A DNA stretch of 30,344 bases, from positions 1 through 30,344 of the forward strand of contig JBLHRE010000003.1 of the NCBI GenBank assembly GCA_047625765.1, in the 5' to 3' direction. The position numbers and the translations under genes were made by a program. The number at the start of each line of letters is the position of its first letter. The first letter of the stretch is position 1. Source of the stretch: JBLHRE01 sp047625765. GTDB lineage: Bacteria > Bacteroidota > Bacteroidia > Flavobacteriales > JBLHRE01. The notes beneath the pieces are model-generated. The model was given only the letters and a program-made list of their open reading frames with translations. It was not told the DNA's origin and did not search any database. Below, piece by piece: positions 23,069 to 30,344 of the stretch.

Positions 23069-24338
23069 AATATTGTTGTTCCTGTCTCGCTGTGTTCGAA
23101 TTAAAAATACGCCCTTGTCTCCAAAAATCTACCGCCGCACTCCAACTAGCTCTATACATGCTAGATCTGTTTAGTTGGTAGTCGTTGTCACTAAATGGAT
23201 TTGTTACTTTGCTAAAATTAAATGCGTAAGACAAAGAACTTGATTCTTTTCCATAAACCCACGTTTCGCCATACTGAGTTTGATATAAAATATTGGGCGC
23301 TCCAAAAACAGTATAAATCATTCCTCGGTCTGTTCTCCATCCTTCGTGATAGGATGTAAATAATTTGTTGGCTTTTTCAACTCTACCGTAATAAGTGCTT
23401 ATTAAAAGCCTTGCGCGAACAGCATTTCCTGCAGCATCTAACCACAATTCGTCTATGTTTTTTTTGATATTTAGCGTGTCGCTAATAAGATTCTCGTATT
23501 CCCTATTGGTGGTTATAAAGCGCAATGGCTCTATCATTTGAGTTGCTTCGCTTATACAAGGGTAATTCTTTCTGTTACAAATAATGGTGTATCCATCGAC
23601 TTGGTTCGATCCTGTCTGAAAATGATACATCCCTGGTTTGTTGAAAACAATGTTTTGGTTTGGGTAATAAATAAAACTACTGTCCTCGTTAAAATCGAAT
23701 GCCTCATCGTTGTAAATGTTAAACGGAGGATGCGCCAATCTAAATGCACGATTGTAATAGCGGACAAAAATTTGTTCTGCCTTGTAATGACCTATACGTA
23801 TTGAATCACCAACATTAATTAGCGGTTTAAATAGCGGTGTATTGTTTTTAGAAGCATTGAAAAAAGCATGTTGATTTCTGTTTTCTTTTTCTACATAAAG
23901 CAAATTACTTTGTTCAAAATCGCGATGTTTATCCCTGAATACAATTTCAATTAAATAACTCTTTCCTAGGCCTAAGTTTAGTTTTAGACTGTCAGTAAAT
24001 GTGGTGTTAGAATATTGGATTTGAAAATCTTTTAGCGTGTCTGTAGAAAACGGATCACTAGAGTTATAAGAGCTGTAGAATTTGACTATCACCATAAAAT
24101 CGCAAAGCGATTTCCCCGATCCATTTTTAACAAAAAGTAGATTCTCTAATGGAAATTGATAAATCAATTGACTAATGCTGTCGTTATTATGTTGTACGGT
24201 ATAATCAACATCAAGCAAAAGGCTTTTGTCTTGATAAATTCCAGCTCTATTCTCTGAAGAAATTTGTTTAACTCCTTTACATGCCGAAAAACAGATTAGA
24301 ATCAGAAAAACATACGCGGCTTGTTTATTCAATATCAT
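23037..24338 (-). CDS. GWxTD-domain lipoprotein
   Basis: A 433-residue lipoprotein with lipobox F-S-A-C20. Most of the chain is beta-rich and hard to assign. The C-terminal GWxTD domain is clear: YHEGWRTDRGMIYTVFGAP at about 334-352, then YQTQYGETWVYG. The domain is widespread in Bacteroidota and of unknown function, though often found in envelope or gliding contexts. Overlaps of 14 bases with rmuC before it and 32 bases with rlmB after it indicate a tightly coupled operon. Confidence 0.88.
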   Translation of the reverse strand: MILNKQAAYVFLILICFSACKGVKQISSENRAGIYQDKSLLLDVDYTVQHNNDSISQLIYQFPLENLLFVKNGSGKSLCDFMVIVKFYSSYNSSDPFSTDTLKDFQIQYSNTTFTDSLKLNLGLGKSYLIEIVFRDKHRDFEQSNLLYVEKENRNQHAFFNASKNNTPLFKPLINVGDSIRIGHYKAEQIFVRYYNRAFRLAHPPFNIYNDEAFDFNEDSSFIYYPNQNIVFNKPGMYHFQTGSNQVDGYTIICNRKNYPCISEATQMIEPLRFITTNREYENLISDTLNIKKNIDELWLDAAGNAVRARLLISTYYGRVEKANKLFTSYHEGWRTDRGMIYTVFGAPNILYQTQYGETWVYGKESSSLSYAFNFSKVTNPFSDNDYQLNRSSMYRASWSAAVDFWRQGRIFNSNTARQEQQYYERQQSPIWY

Positions 24339-25605
24339 CCTTAGATCTTTCTATAATTTTAGGGTTGATTAGTTTGGAAGTTTTAGCACCCAATTCTCTT
24401 AAATTTTCAGCCCTACGTATTAAGTTTCCTTTACCCTCAACCAATTTTTTCATCGATTCGCTATAGGTTTTTTGTACCGTCTCTAACTGAGTTCCTAATT
24501 TGGTTAGGTCGTCAACAAAATTGCTGAACTTGTCGTATAAATCTCCGCCTTGGCGTGCAATTTCTAGCACGTTTTTCTTTTGATTTTCTTGTTTCCAAAT
24601 AAACGAAACTGTACGCATTGTAGCCAAAAGGGTAGAGGTGGTAACCAATACAATGTTTTTGTCCAAGGCCTCAGAAAACAGGTTTTTGTCGCTTTGCAAA
24701 GCCAAGGCAAAAGCAGGTTCAATAGGAATAAACATCATCACATAATCTGGACTGTTTATCTCGTATAAGTTTTGATAGTTTTTGCCATGTAAATCTCTTA
24801 AGTGTTGACGTAAGCTTGCAATATGCTCTTTTAAATAACGTTCTTTCGCTGCCTCGTCATTTGTGCTAAAGTAGTTTTCGTAGGCTTTTAATGAAACCTT
24901 AGAATCTATTATCAAGCTTTTGTCTTCTGGAAGGTGGATGATCATATCCGGTCTCTGATTGTCACCATCCTGGGTCTTGAAATTCATTTGCGTAGAATAA
25001 TGAATGTCTTTTTCCAAACCAGCAGAACCCAATAGTGTTTCCAATTGCAATTCGCCCCAATCTCCTTGGCTCTTGGTGTTGCCTTTTAAGGCACTTGCCA
25101 AATTATTTGCCTCGGTACTCAATTGCTCATTCAATTTCAGCAAATGCTTGATTTCTGTTTTAAGCTCCACACGCTGCTTTTGCTCCTCACCGTAGCTAGT
25201 TTCTACCTTTTTCTTGAAATCGTCAATTTTATCGCGTAGCGGATTTAAGAGCAAATCCAAATTGCTTTTGTTTTGGTCGGTAAACTTTTGGGTTTTTTCT
25301 TCGAAAATCTGATTGGCCAAGAGTTTAAATTCCTTCGAGAATTTCTCTTGCAACTGAGCAACTTCTTCTTTGTGAGTATTTAGTTTTTCGAGTAAAAACT
25401 TATTCTGTTCACTCAGGCTAGTGTGCATTTTAGATTCGCTTTTCAACTCATCTTCAGTTTTTGCTAATTTCTCCTCAAGCGTACGCACACTTTGCTGGAA
25501 CATTTCTGCGGAGACAGAGTTGTCAACCGATTTTTTTGATTTAGCAATAAAGAACCCCAAGCCTACGCCTAGAAGCAATCCAATAAGTAGAAAAATTATA
25601 TCCAT
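24325..25605 (-). CDS. rmuC: RmuC-family protein
   Basis: A 426-residue protein with an N-terminal membrane segment (IIFLLIGLLLGVGLGFFIA), a long coiled coil (about 30-180) and the nuclease-like RmuC core (about 185-370). In the core are SQGDWGELQLETLLGSAGL and RPDMIIHLPEDKSLIIDSKV, the latter with the D-x-K pattern of PD-(D/E)XK folds. It continues with FIPIEPAFALAL. In E. coli, RmuC limits inversion of short repeats. It is 42 bp downstream of the BamA-like gene and overlaps the GWxTD gene. Confidence 0.93.
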   Translation of the reverse strand: MDIIFLLIGLLLGVGLGFFIAKSKKSVDNSVSAEMFQQSVRTLEEKLAKTEDELKSESKMHTSLSEQNKFLLEKLNTHKEEVAQLQEKFSKEFKLLANQIFEEKTQKFTDQNKSNLDLLLNPLRDKIDDFKKKVETSYGEEQKQRVELKTEIKHLLKLNEQLSTEANNLASALKGNTKSQGDWGELQLETLLGSAGLEKDIHYSTQMNFKTQDGDNQRPDMIIHLPEDKSLIIDSKVSLKAYENYFSTNDEAAKERYLKEHIASLRQHLRDLHGKNYQNLYEINSPDYVMMFIPIEPAFALALQSDKNLFSEALDKNIVLVTTSTLLATMRTVSFIWKQENQKKNVLEIARQGGDLYDKFSNFVDDLTKLGTQLETVQKTYSESMKKLVEGKGNLIRRAENLRELGAKTSKLINPKIIERSKDDIE

Positions 25606-25647
25606 GAGAAGTTCTAATTGAGGGCTTAAAATTAAGATTAATGTGCG

Positions 25648-27279
25648 TTAAAACTCGTTGATATATCCAAAATGAATTTTGGATGCTCCAAAGTCAATTG
25701 GGTCTTGGTCGAATTTCCCTAAACCATAGGCAATGGCAAATTGTCCTGCCTTGCTTTTTAGTTGAAATCCAAGTCCAACTCCCCATAAATTGTTAGTACT
25801 ATTTAGGGTTTCTATTTTTCCGAAATCTGAGAAACCAAAAAGGAAGGAATTTGCATCAATTTTTAATCTGAGCTCTGTGTTTACAAGGGCATAAGATTGT
25901 GCTGAAATACTTAATTCATTAAATCCTCTAATAGAATTAAAACCCCCAATACGATACAACTCGTTGCTGCTTAAATTGTCTGCTAGCATTTTCTGAGCTT
26001 CCACATTTACATAAGTACTCAACCATTTGTAGATAGGGATGCCTGCCGAACTTTCGAAAAGAACTTGAGAATAGCTTTGTGTTTTGTCTTTGGTTGATCG
26101 ATTCCCTGCGGCAATTTCTGTTTTTAACTTTCTAAAATATCCTTCTGGCTTGGAATACTCATAATTGATTAAATATAATTTTTTCCGAACATCAAAGGAT
26201 GATTCAGATTCATTGGTTTGAATACTGTTCGATGTTTCGAATCGAATTCCTGTTGCCACTTGGTGCTTGTTGTTTAGGTAATAACTGAAGCTGCTCCCTA
26301 GTTTGTAATTCACAAAAGCCGAATCTTGCCTAAGAACGTCTAGCTGTCCTACAAATCCGAATACACTTTTAAATACATGAGGGAATTTTAGCGATAAATT
26401 AAGTTTTTGACTTTGATCGTCAAAGGCTTGCCAATGAACTTCAAGGGTCTCAAAACGATGAAATTTATTATTCAATTTTAAGTCAACATTCCCTATGATG
26501 TTGAAATTCCCTTTGCTGCCATTAAAGCCTATTAACCCTCCTATACTGTTTTTAGAAACTTCATCGATATAAAGAAATAAGTGAGCTTTGTCTTTTACAA
26601 AAAGAATTTCTGGAGGTTTTATATAATTAAGATTGGCATGTTTTTTATTGCTTATTTTTCGAAATGCTTCCTCTGTGTAGAACCCTGATCTTGGAGTTTG
26701 TAAGCCTACCTGAATCAGTTTTGTGTCTAGTTTGTAATCCCCTTTAATTATAGTAGTATCCCAAAATACTAATGGGCCAGTAAAGATTGTTGCCATTAGT
26801 GTACTTGACACTTCGTTTTTCTGTTGGATTGTGATTTGCGCAAAGGGGTAACCAATGTTTTCTAATTGATTTACTTGTTCTTTTTTAAAGTGCTCTAAAT
26901 CTATGTATGAATGAATAGAGAATATACTGTCCATGTACAGATTTGGGAATTTCACTAATAGTTGGGGGGGGAATATTGCATGGATTTCAGCAAATTCATG
27001 TTTCCTTCCACAGTTAATTTCAAAACGCTTCGGTCTAATGCTGTCAATGCTTGTTAGCCAAAACCCTTTGGCTATTGATTGGGCAAAAACAAAAGGAAGG
27101 TCAGACCGTGGTATACGATTTGATTCTATTGTTTCGTTTAAGAATAAGACAGAGGTTAAGTCTTTTCCTTTAATGAAAATGGTGTCTTGCTGTGCAGGGG
27201 CAGATAAGCTCCAAAAGCTTAAAATAAGCACCAGAATATTTGTTTTTACGTATGTCAATGTGTTGGCTAAATTACTCAA
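25648..27279 (-). CDS. BamA/TamA-like outer-membrane barrel protein
   Basis: A 543-residue protein with a signal peptide (about 14-30, ILVLILSFWSLSAPAQQ) and a periplasmic part with one or two POTRA-like units (to about 210). The beta-barrel that follows carries the Omp85 loop-6 signature in YRIGGFNSIRGFNE (about 448-461), and the C-terminus ends in Phe. Omp85 proteins insert or move proteins across the outer membrane. This short form lacks the five POTRAs of BamA, so it is an accessory member. The frame opens at TTG 27279; a second in-frame TTG eight codons on would also keep the signal peptide. It contains a G8 tract at 26964-26971. Confidence 0.82.
   Translation of the reverse strand: MSNLANTLTYVKTNILVLILSFWSLSAPAQQDTIFIKGKDLTSVLFLNETIESNRIPRSDLPFVFAQSIAKGFWLTSIDSIRPKRFEINCGRKHEFAEIHAIFPPQLLVKFPNLYMDSIFSIHSYIDLEHFKKEQVNQLENIGYPFAQITIQQKNEVSSTLMATIFTGPLVFWDTTIIKGDYKLDTKLIQVGLQTPRSGFYTEEAFRKISNKKHANLNYIKPPEILFVKDKAHLFLYIDEVSKNSIGGLIGFNGSKGNFNIIGNVDLKLNNKFHRFETLEVHWQAFDDQSQKLNLSLKFPHVFKSVFGFVGQLDVLRQDSAFVNYKLGSSFSYYLNNKHQVATGIRFETSNSIQTNESESSFDVRKKLYLINYEYSKPEGYFRKLKTEIAAGNRSTKDKTQSYSQVLFESSAGIPIYKWLSTYVNVEAQKMLADNLSSNELYRIGGFNSIRGFNELSISAQSYALVNTELRLKIDANSFLFGFSDFGKIETLNSTNNLWGVGLGFQLKSKAGQFAIAYGLGKFDQDPIDFGASKIHFGYINEF
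26964..26971. repeat. G8 homopolymer inside the BamA-like gene
   Basis: Eight consecutive G (C on the coding strand) span the codons for F-P-P-Q near residue 106. Losing one base gives a TAG within a few codons, and gaining one leads to a stop about 30 codons later. In AT-rich DNA such a run is rare and is a known type of slippage site for phase variation. Confidence 0.85.
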
Positions 27280-27311
27280 TTTGTTAAGGGAAACTGTCTC
27301 ATTTATTTAGC

Positions 27312-27319
27312 TAACTTTG
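27312..27319 (+). promoter_or_regulatory. -7 element TAACTTTG for the small lipoprotein and ytxJ
   Basis: A full TAnnTTTG match 26 bases before the ATG at 27345. A near match on the minus strand, TATTATTG (27327-27320), abuts it and could serve the divergent BamA-like gene. No good -33 is seen for either. Confidence 0.55.
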
Positions 27320-27344
27320 CAATAATAAATCATATTATATCAAG

Positions 27345-27470
27345 ATGAAAAAGGTGAAATTTCTTTTAGCAGCAATTTTTGCAGTTGTTTTATTACAATC
27401 ATGTAAGCAAATCGAGGAGTGTCCAGCTATTGGTCAGCAAGATACGCCAACAGAAGATGTGCGTTCTTAA
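27345..27470 (+). CDS. 41-residue lipoprotein of unknown function
   Basis: It reads MKKVKFLLAAIFAVVLLQSC and then a 21-residue polar tail with EECPAIGQQDTPTEDV. The N-terminus is a textbook lipoprotein signal (KK, hydrophobic core, lipobox L-Q-S-C20), so the mature product would be a lipidated peptide of only 22 residues with a second cysteine at 26. It has its own -7 element and ends 12 bases before ytxJ, suggesting co-transcription. The -10 to +1 codon use and the perfect lipobox support a real gene. Its function is unknown. Confidence 0.75.
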   Translation: MKKVKFLLAAIFAVVLLQSCKQIEECPAIGQQDTPTEDVRS

Positions 27471-27482
27471 TAATAGTATATT

Positions 27483-27827
27483 ATGTGGAAATCATTAAAT
27501 TCTCAAGATCAATTTATTGATTTATTGAGTCAGTCAAAAGAGGAGGCTACGCTTCCTTTTGTTGTGTTTAAGCATAGCACCAAATGTTCTATCAGTTCAA
27601 TGGCTTTGAATAGATTGGAAACTAAAATGTCCTTGTTAGAAAAAGAGCAATTTGATTTATATAAATTGGATCTTATTCAGCATAGGGATGTGTCAAATAG
27701 TATTGCTACAGAATTAGGAGTAGAGCATCAATCTCCACAAGTGCTAGTTATTAAAAGTGGAGTATGTGTTTACAATGAATCCCATATGGGAATAGATGTC
27801 GAAACCCTTATTGAAAATATCCGTTAA
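27483..27827 (+). CDS. ytxJ: Bacillithiol-system redox protein YtxJ
   Basis: A 114-residue thioredoxin-fold protein. The active site is a single cysteine, C35, in VFKHSTKCSISSMALNRLE, the YtxJ hallmark, followed by the cis-proline HQSPQVLVI. YtxJ is thought to act as a monothiol bacilliredoxin, removing bacillithiol from mixed disulfides in the cytoplasm, so its presence implies a bacillithiol pool. The last 32 bases overlap the next gene. Confidence 0.92.
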   Translation: MWKSLNSQDQFIDLLSQSKEEATLPFVVFKHSTKCSISSMALNRLETKMSLLEKEQFDLYKLDLIQHRDVSNSIATELGVEHQSPQVLVIKSGVCVYNESHMGIDVETLIENIR

Positions 27828-28533
27828 ATTAATTTTAATCCTAATTGGATTAAATTCTTTGGCCCTTGCTCAAGGTACCGAAAAAGGGGTGCTATATCAG
27901 TACGAGGCTTCTTTTTATGGTGCCATTCACACCAGTGGGTGGGCTGTAGGCTTTAGGCAGGGGCGAAATTTATCTTCATTCAAGCATCGGTTTTTAGAGG
28001 CTGAACTCATTACTTTAGGGCATCCCAAAGAAATAAAACGTGCTAGCTTGTATAAAGGAGGGCGAAGCTATGCCTATGACAAGGTCAATGGTCTAGCCAA
28101 TCTTCAATTAGGACTTGGATATTATAAATCAATAGTAAGAAGAGAAGGGGCGAGTATCGGAATTTCACTAGTCTATTCTGGTGGATTGGCTATAGGGATA
28201 CTAAAGCCTATTTATATGGAAATTATTAGGCCAGATGGATTGGGGTTTGATTTAGAAAGATACGACCCTAGGGTGCATTCTGTTGATAGGATTTTTGGTA
28301 AAGGGCCATTTTCAAAGGGGTTTTCAGAGCTGAAATTTCTTCCAGGATTGTATTCCAAAGCAGGAATTATTGTAAAGTACGGAGAGTCTAGAGACATAAT
28401 TAATGCATTGGAATTTGGCTTTGCATTAAATGCTTTTGTAAAAGAAGCTAGAATAATGGCGTTATCTCAAAACAAGCAAGTATTTTTGTCATTATATATC
28501 AGTATGCATTTTGGGTATAAATGGAATAAATAA
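27796..28533 (+). CDS. Exported protein, probable outer-membrane beta-barrel
   Basis: A 245-residue protein with a signal peptide (KLILILIGLNSLALAQ). The rest alternates hydrophobic and polar residues in short strands rich in Gly and Tyr (LQLGLGYYKSI, FGFALNAFV, FLSLYISMHFGYKWNK), as in small outer-membrane barrels. No known family is recognised. Starts are ATG 27796, or TTG 27811 with a shorter n-region. It sits between ytxJ (32-base overlap) and lipA (6 bp), so it belongs to this operon. Confidence 0.72.
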   Translation: MSKPLLKISVKLILILIGLNSLALAQGTEKGVLYQYEASFYGAIHTSGWAVGFRQGRNLSSFKHRFLEAELITLGHPKEIKRASLYKGGRSYAYDKVNGLANLQLGLGYYKSIVRREGASIGISLVYSGGLAIGILKPIYMEIIRPDGLGFDLERYDPRVHSVDRIFGKGPFSKGFSELKFLPGLYSKAGIIVKYGESRDIINALEFGFALNAFVKEARIMALSQNKQVFLSLYISMHFGYKWNK

Positions 28534-28539
28534 ACGAAC

Positions 28540-29406
28540 ATGAGTCAAGAGGTTAAGGATAATGTAGTTCGCAAACCAAAGTGGTTAAGAGTAAAGTTGC
28601 CCACAGGAGAGAATTATAAGAAGGTTCGAAAGCTTGTAGATAATTACAAGTTGAATACCATTTGTGAAAGCGGTAACTGTCCAAACATGGGAGAGTGTTG
28701 GGGTGCAGGAACTGCTACATTTATGATTTTGGGGAATGTATGTACTAGATCCTGTGGATTTTGCGCAGTTGCAACTGGCAAGCCTGATGCAGTAGATTGG
28801 GACGAGCCTGAAAGAGTTGCACGGTCTATAAAATTAATGGGTGTAAAACATGCCGTATTAACTTCTGTAGATAGAGATGATATTCGAGATGGAGGATCAA
28901 TTATATGGTCTGAAACTGTAAAGGCTATTAGAAGAGTAAGCCCAAGTACGACCATGGAGACCTTAATTCCGGATTTTAAAGGAGAAATGAATAATGTGCA
29001 GCGATTGATTGATGTTGCTCCAGATATTATTTCTCACAATTTGGAAACCGTTCGTAGACTTACTAGGCAAGTACGTATTCAGGCACAGTACGATAGAAGT
29101 TTATCGGTATTAAAGTTTCTTAAGGATAGTGGTCAGAAAAGAACTAAATCTGGGGTAATGCTTGGTTTAGGTGAAACTGAAGCTGAGGTTCTAGAAACAA
29201 TGAGGGATTTAAGAGCTGCAGAAGTCGACATTATAACCTTAGGTCAATATTTGCAGCCAACCCCCAAGCATCTTGCAGTTCAGGAGTTTATAACGCCAGA
29301 GCAATTCGATAAATATAAAGAGTTGGGCTTGGAAATGGGCTTCAAGTATGTAGAGAGTGGGCCTTTGGTTCGTTCCTCCTATCATGCAGAGAAACATCTT
29401 TTTTAG
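28540..29406 (+). CDS. lipA: Lipoyl synthase
   Basis: A radical-SAM enzyme that inserts two sulfurs into protein-bound octanoyl groups of the lipoyl domains of pyruvate and 2-oxoglutarate dehydrogenase and the glycine cleavage H protein. The auxiliary cluster ligands are C42, C47 and C53. The radical-SAM cluster is C68-x3-C72-x2-C75. The C-terminal RSSYHAE (278-284) provides the serine ligand of the auxiliary cluster. The 288-residue length is normal and all key residues are present. It is probably the last gene of the ytxJ operon. An imperfect stem GAAACAATTT/AAATTGTTCC (about 29434-29459) follows the stop. Confidence 0.97.
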   Translation: MSQEVKDNVVRKPKWLRVKLPTGENYKKVRKLVDNYKLNTICESGNCPNMGECWGAGTATFMILGNVCTRSCGFCAVATGKPDAVDWDEPERVARSIKLMGVKHAVLTSVDRDDIRDGGSIIWSETVKAIRRVSPSTTMETLIPDFKGEMNNVQRLIDVAPDIISHNLETVRRLTRQVRIQAQYDRSLSVLKFLKDSGQKRTKSGVMLGLGETEAEVLETMRDLRAAEVDIITLGQYLQPTPKHLAVQEFITPEQFDKYKELGLEMGFKYVESGPLVRSSYHAEKHLF

Positions 29407-29500
29407 ATATCCTGAATTCATAATTTTTTATTGAAACAATTTTGTCGTAAATTGTTCCCGGTTTAAGGTTACGCGAAGTATTTATTAGTCTATATTATAT

Positions 29501-30344
29501 ATGATGAAAAGACATTTACTATTTGGTTCATTAGCAGTTGTTTGTGGTGTTGTCGCTACAGGCCAATTTTTTCTTTCTAACGAGGGTGTTTACACTCCTA
29601 GAAACGAAAATCAAGAAATCGCAGCTGAAGAAGTTGCGGGTTCAATAGAATATTTGAACAGATTAAGAGCAAATCCAGAAACTGGCCTTGTCGATCCTAT
29701 GGATGTGATACGTGCTAGAAAAGCTGTGAATGCAATGCCTGTAAATAAGGCTTTGGATTTGGAGTGGATGGAGCTTGGTCCTGACAATGTAGGGGGTAGA
29801 ACCCGTGCTATATTAATTGATCGCAACAACCCTAGTAGAGTTTATGCTGGAGGTGTTGCAGGAGGTGTTTGGATTTCAAATAACGGAGGTCAGTCTTGGT
29901 CGCGCCAAGATAATAATGGTGTTGATATGAATCTTGCTGTAGTTTCAATGGCTCAATCAGCCAATGGTGATATTTATGTTGGGACAGGGGAAGGAATGTA
30001 TTATTCAGCATCTGGACTTAAATCTCAAGGGATTCTAGGGCAAGGAATGTACAAATCTACTGATGGGGGTAATACCTTTACTGTTATATCAAGTACAGAA
30101 CCATCACCTGCAAATGGTGCTTCTGCAGCATGGTCTTCAATTGGTAAAATTGCTTGCGACCCTGTTGATGCTAACAGGATTTATGCTTCTACGAATAGAG
30201 GATTTATGATTTCTAGCGATGCAGGAGCAACTTGGACTGAAGAGGGAATTCAAGGTTCTGCTACTTCCAGAGATGTTGAAGTAGCTAGCGATGGTACAGT
30301 TTATTTAAATTATTCTTCTAGAGTATTTGTTTCAGAATCTGGAG
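29501..30344 (+). CDS. Large secreted beta-propeller (BNR/sortilin-type repeat) protein, 5' part
   Basis: The frame is open from ATG 29501 to the window edge (281 codons). A signal peptide (HLLFGSLAVVCGVVATG) precedes a polar pro-region and then propeller-like blades with Asp-box motifs: ISNNGGQSWSRQDN, KSTDGGNTFTVIS and ISSDAGATWTEEG. Each is S/T-x-D/N-x-G-x-T/S-W/F. In Bacteroidota such proteins are usually large, surface-exposed and carry a type IX sorting domain at the C-terminus, which would lie outside this window. The start could also be the second ATG at 29504. Confidence 0.85.
   Translation, partial: MMKRHLLFGSLAVVCGVVATGQFFLSNEGVYTPRNENQEIAAEEVAGSIEYLNRLRANPETGLVDPMDVIRARKAVNAMPVNKALDLEWMELGPDNVGGRTRAILIDRNNPSRVYAGGVAGGVWISNNGGQSWSRQDNNGVDMNLAVVSMAQSANGDIYVGTGEGMYYSASGLKSQGILGQGMYKSTDGGNTFTVISSTEPSPANGASAAWSSIGKIACDPVDANRIYASTNRGFMISSDAGATWTEEGIQGSATSRDVEVASDGTVYLNYSSRVFVSESG

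Noticed and set aside
26933..27310. 125-codon plus-strand frame opposite the BamA-like gene
   Set aside because: Shadow of the barrel gene's N-terminal part; the minus strand has a signal peptide, POTRA-like part and Omp85 signature.
1..30344. Transfer RNA genes, rRNA, integrase, phage or CRISPR-cas loci
   Set aside because: None could be seen on either strand.

Overview
The window is chromosomal DNA of a low-GC Bacteroidota, most likely a marine-type member of Flavobacteriia. The evidence: a peptidase with a C-terminal type IX secretion sorting domain; a GWxTD-domain lipoprotein; the bacillithiol-system protein YtxJ; an SRP RNA with the Bacteroidota-style sequence; and TAnnTTTG -7 promoter elements in front of many genes, with no strong Shine-Dalgarno sequences. 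Coding density is high and most genes are housekeeping.

Layout. 1-360: 5' part of a Cys/Met-metabolism PLP enzyme (minus). 508-3557: plus-strand cluster ybbR-like, coaE, nnr (envelope protein, CoA synthesis, NAD(P)HX repair). 3545-3845: unusual intergenic region with a minus-strand sigma-54-like promoter, a strong minus-strand terminator and helically phased GGAAAAATT dyads, next to an orphan NtrC-type regulator (3846-5192). 5225-6501: minus operon of a YciO/YrdC-type protein and a short transaldolase. 6596-6691: SRP RNA with its own promoter. 6930-9502: trhO, a four-helix-bundle gene inside inverted repeats, and an ACMSD-like amidohydrolase (minus). 9716-12293: accessory stretch with a nucleoid-associated protein, a small membrane protein, an HTH/coiled-coil regulator, and a MITE-like element carrying a diverged copy of the nucleoid-associated protein's C-terminal codons. 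12294-14113: yidD and prfC (translationally coupled). 14388-15941: COG2509 flavoprotein. 15942-16623: decayed minus-strand coding remnants. 16624-19879: M28 peptidase lipoprotein overlapping a UbiD-family decarboxylase. 19917-27279: five minus-strand genes (BamA-like barrel, rmuC, GWxTD lipoprotein, rlmB, secreted M1 aminopeptidase). 27345-29406: plus-strand small lipoprotein, ytxJ, an outer-membrane barrel candidate and lipA. 29501-end: start of a large secreted beta-propeller-type protein.

The best candidate for an undescribed system is 3545-5192: an NtrC-type activator divergent from what looks like a sigma-54-dependent small RNA, with candidate enhancer dyads between them. The arrangement recalls LuxO/Qrr1 of vibrios. 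Other points of interest are the inverted-repeat-bounded four-helix-bundle cassette with a solo repeat copy 6 kb away, the MITE-like element with the captured gene tail, a G8 tract inside an outer-membrane barrel gene, and a 41-residue lipoprotein in front of ytxJ. All functional calls come from reading the sequence and from family knowledge; no database search was run.
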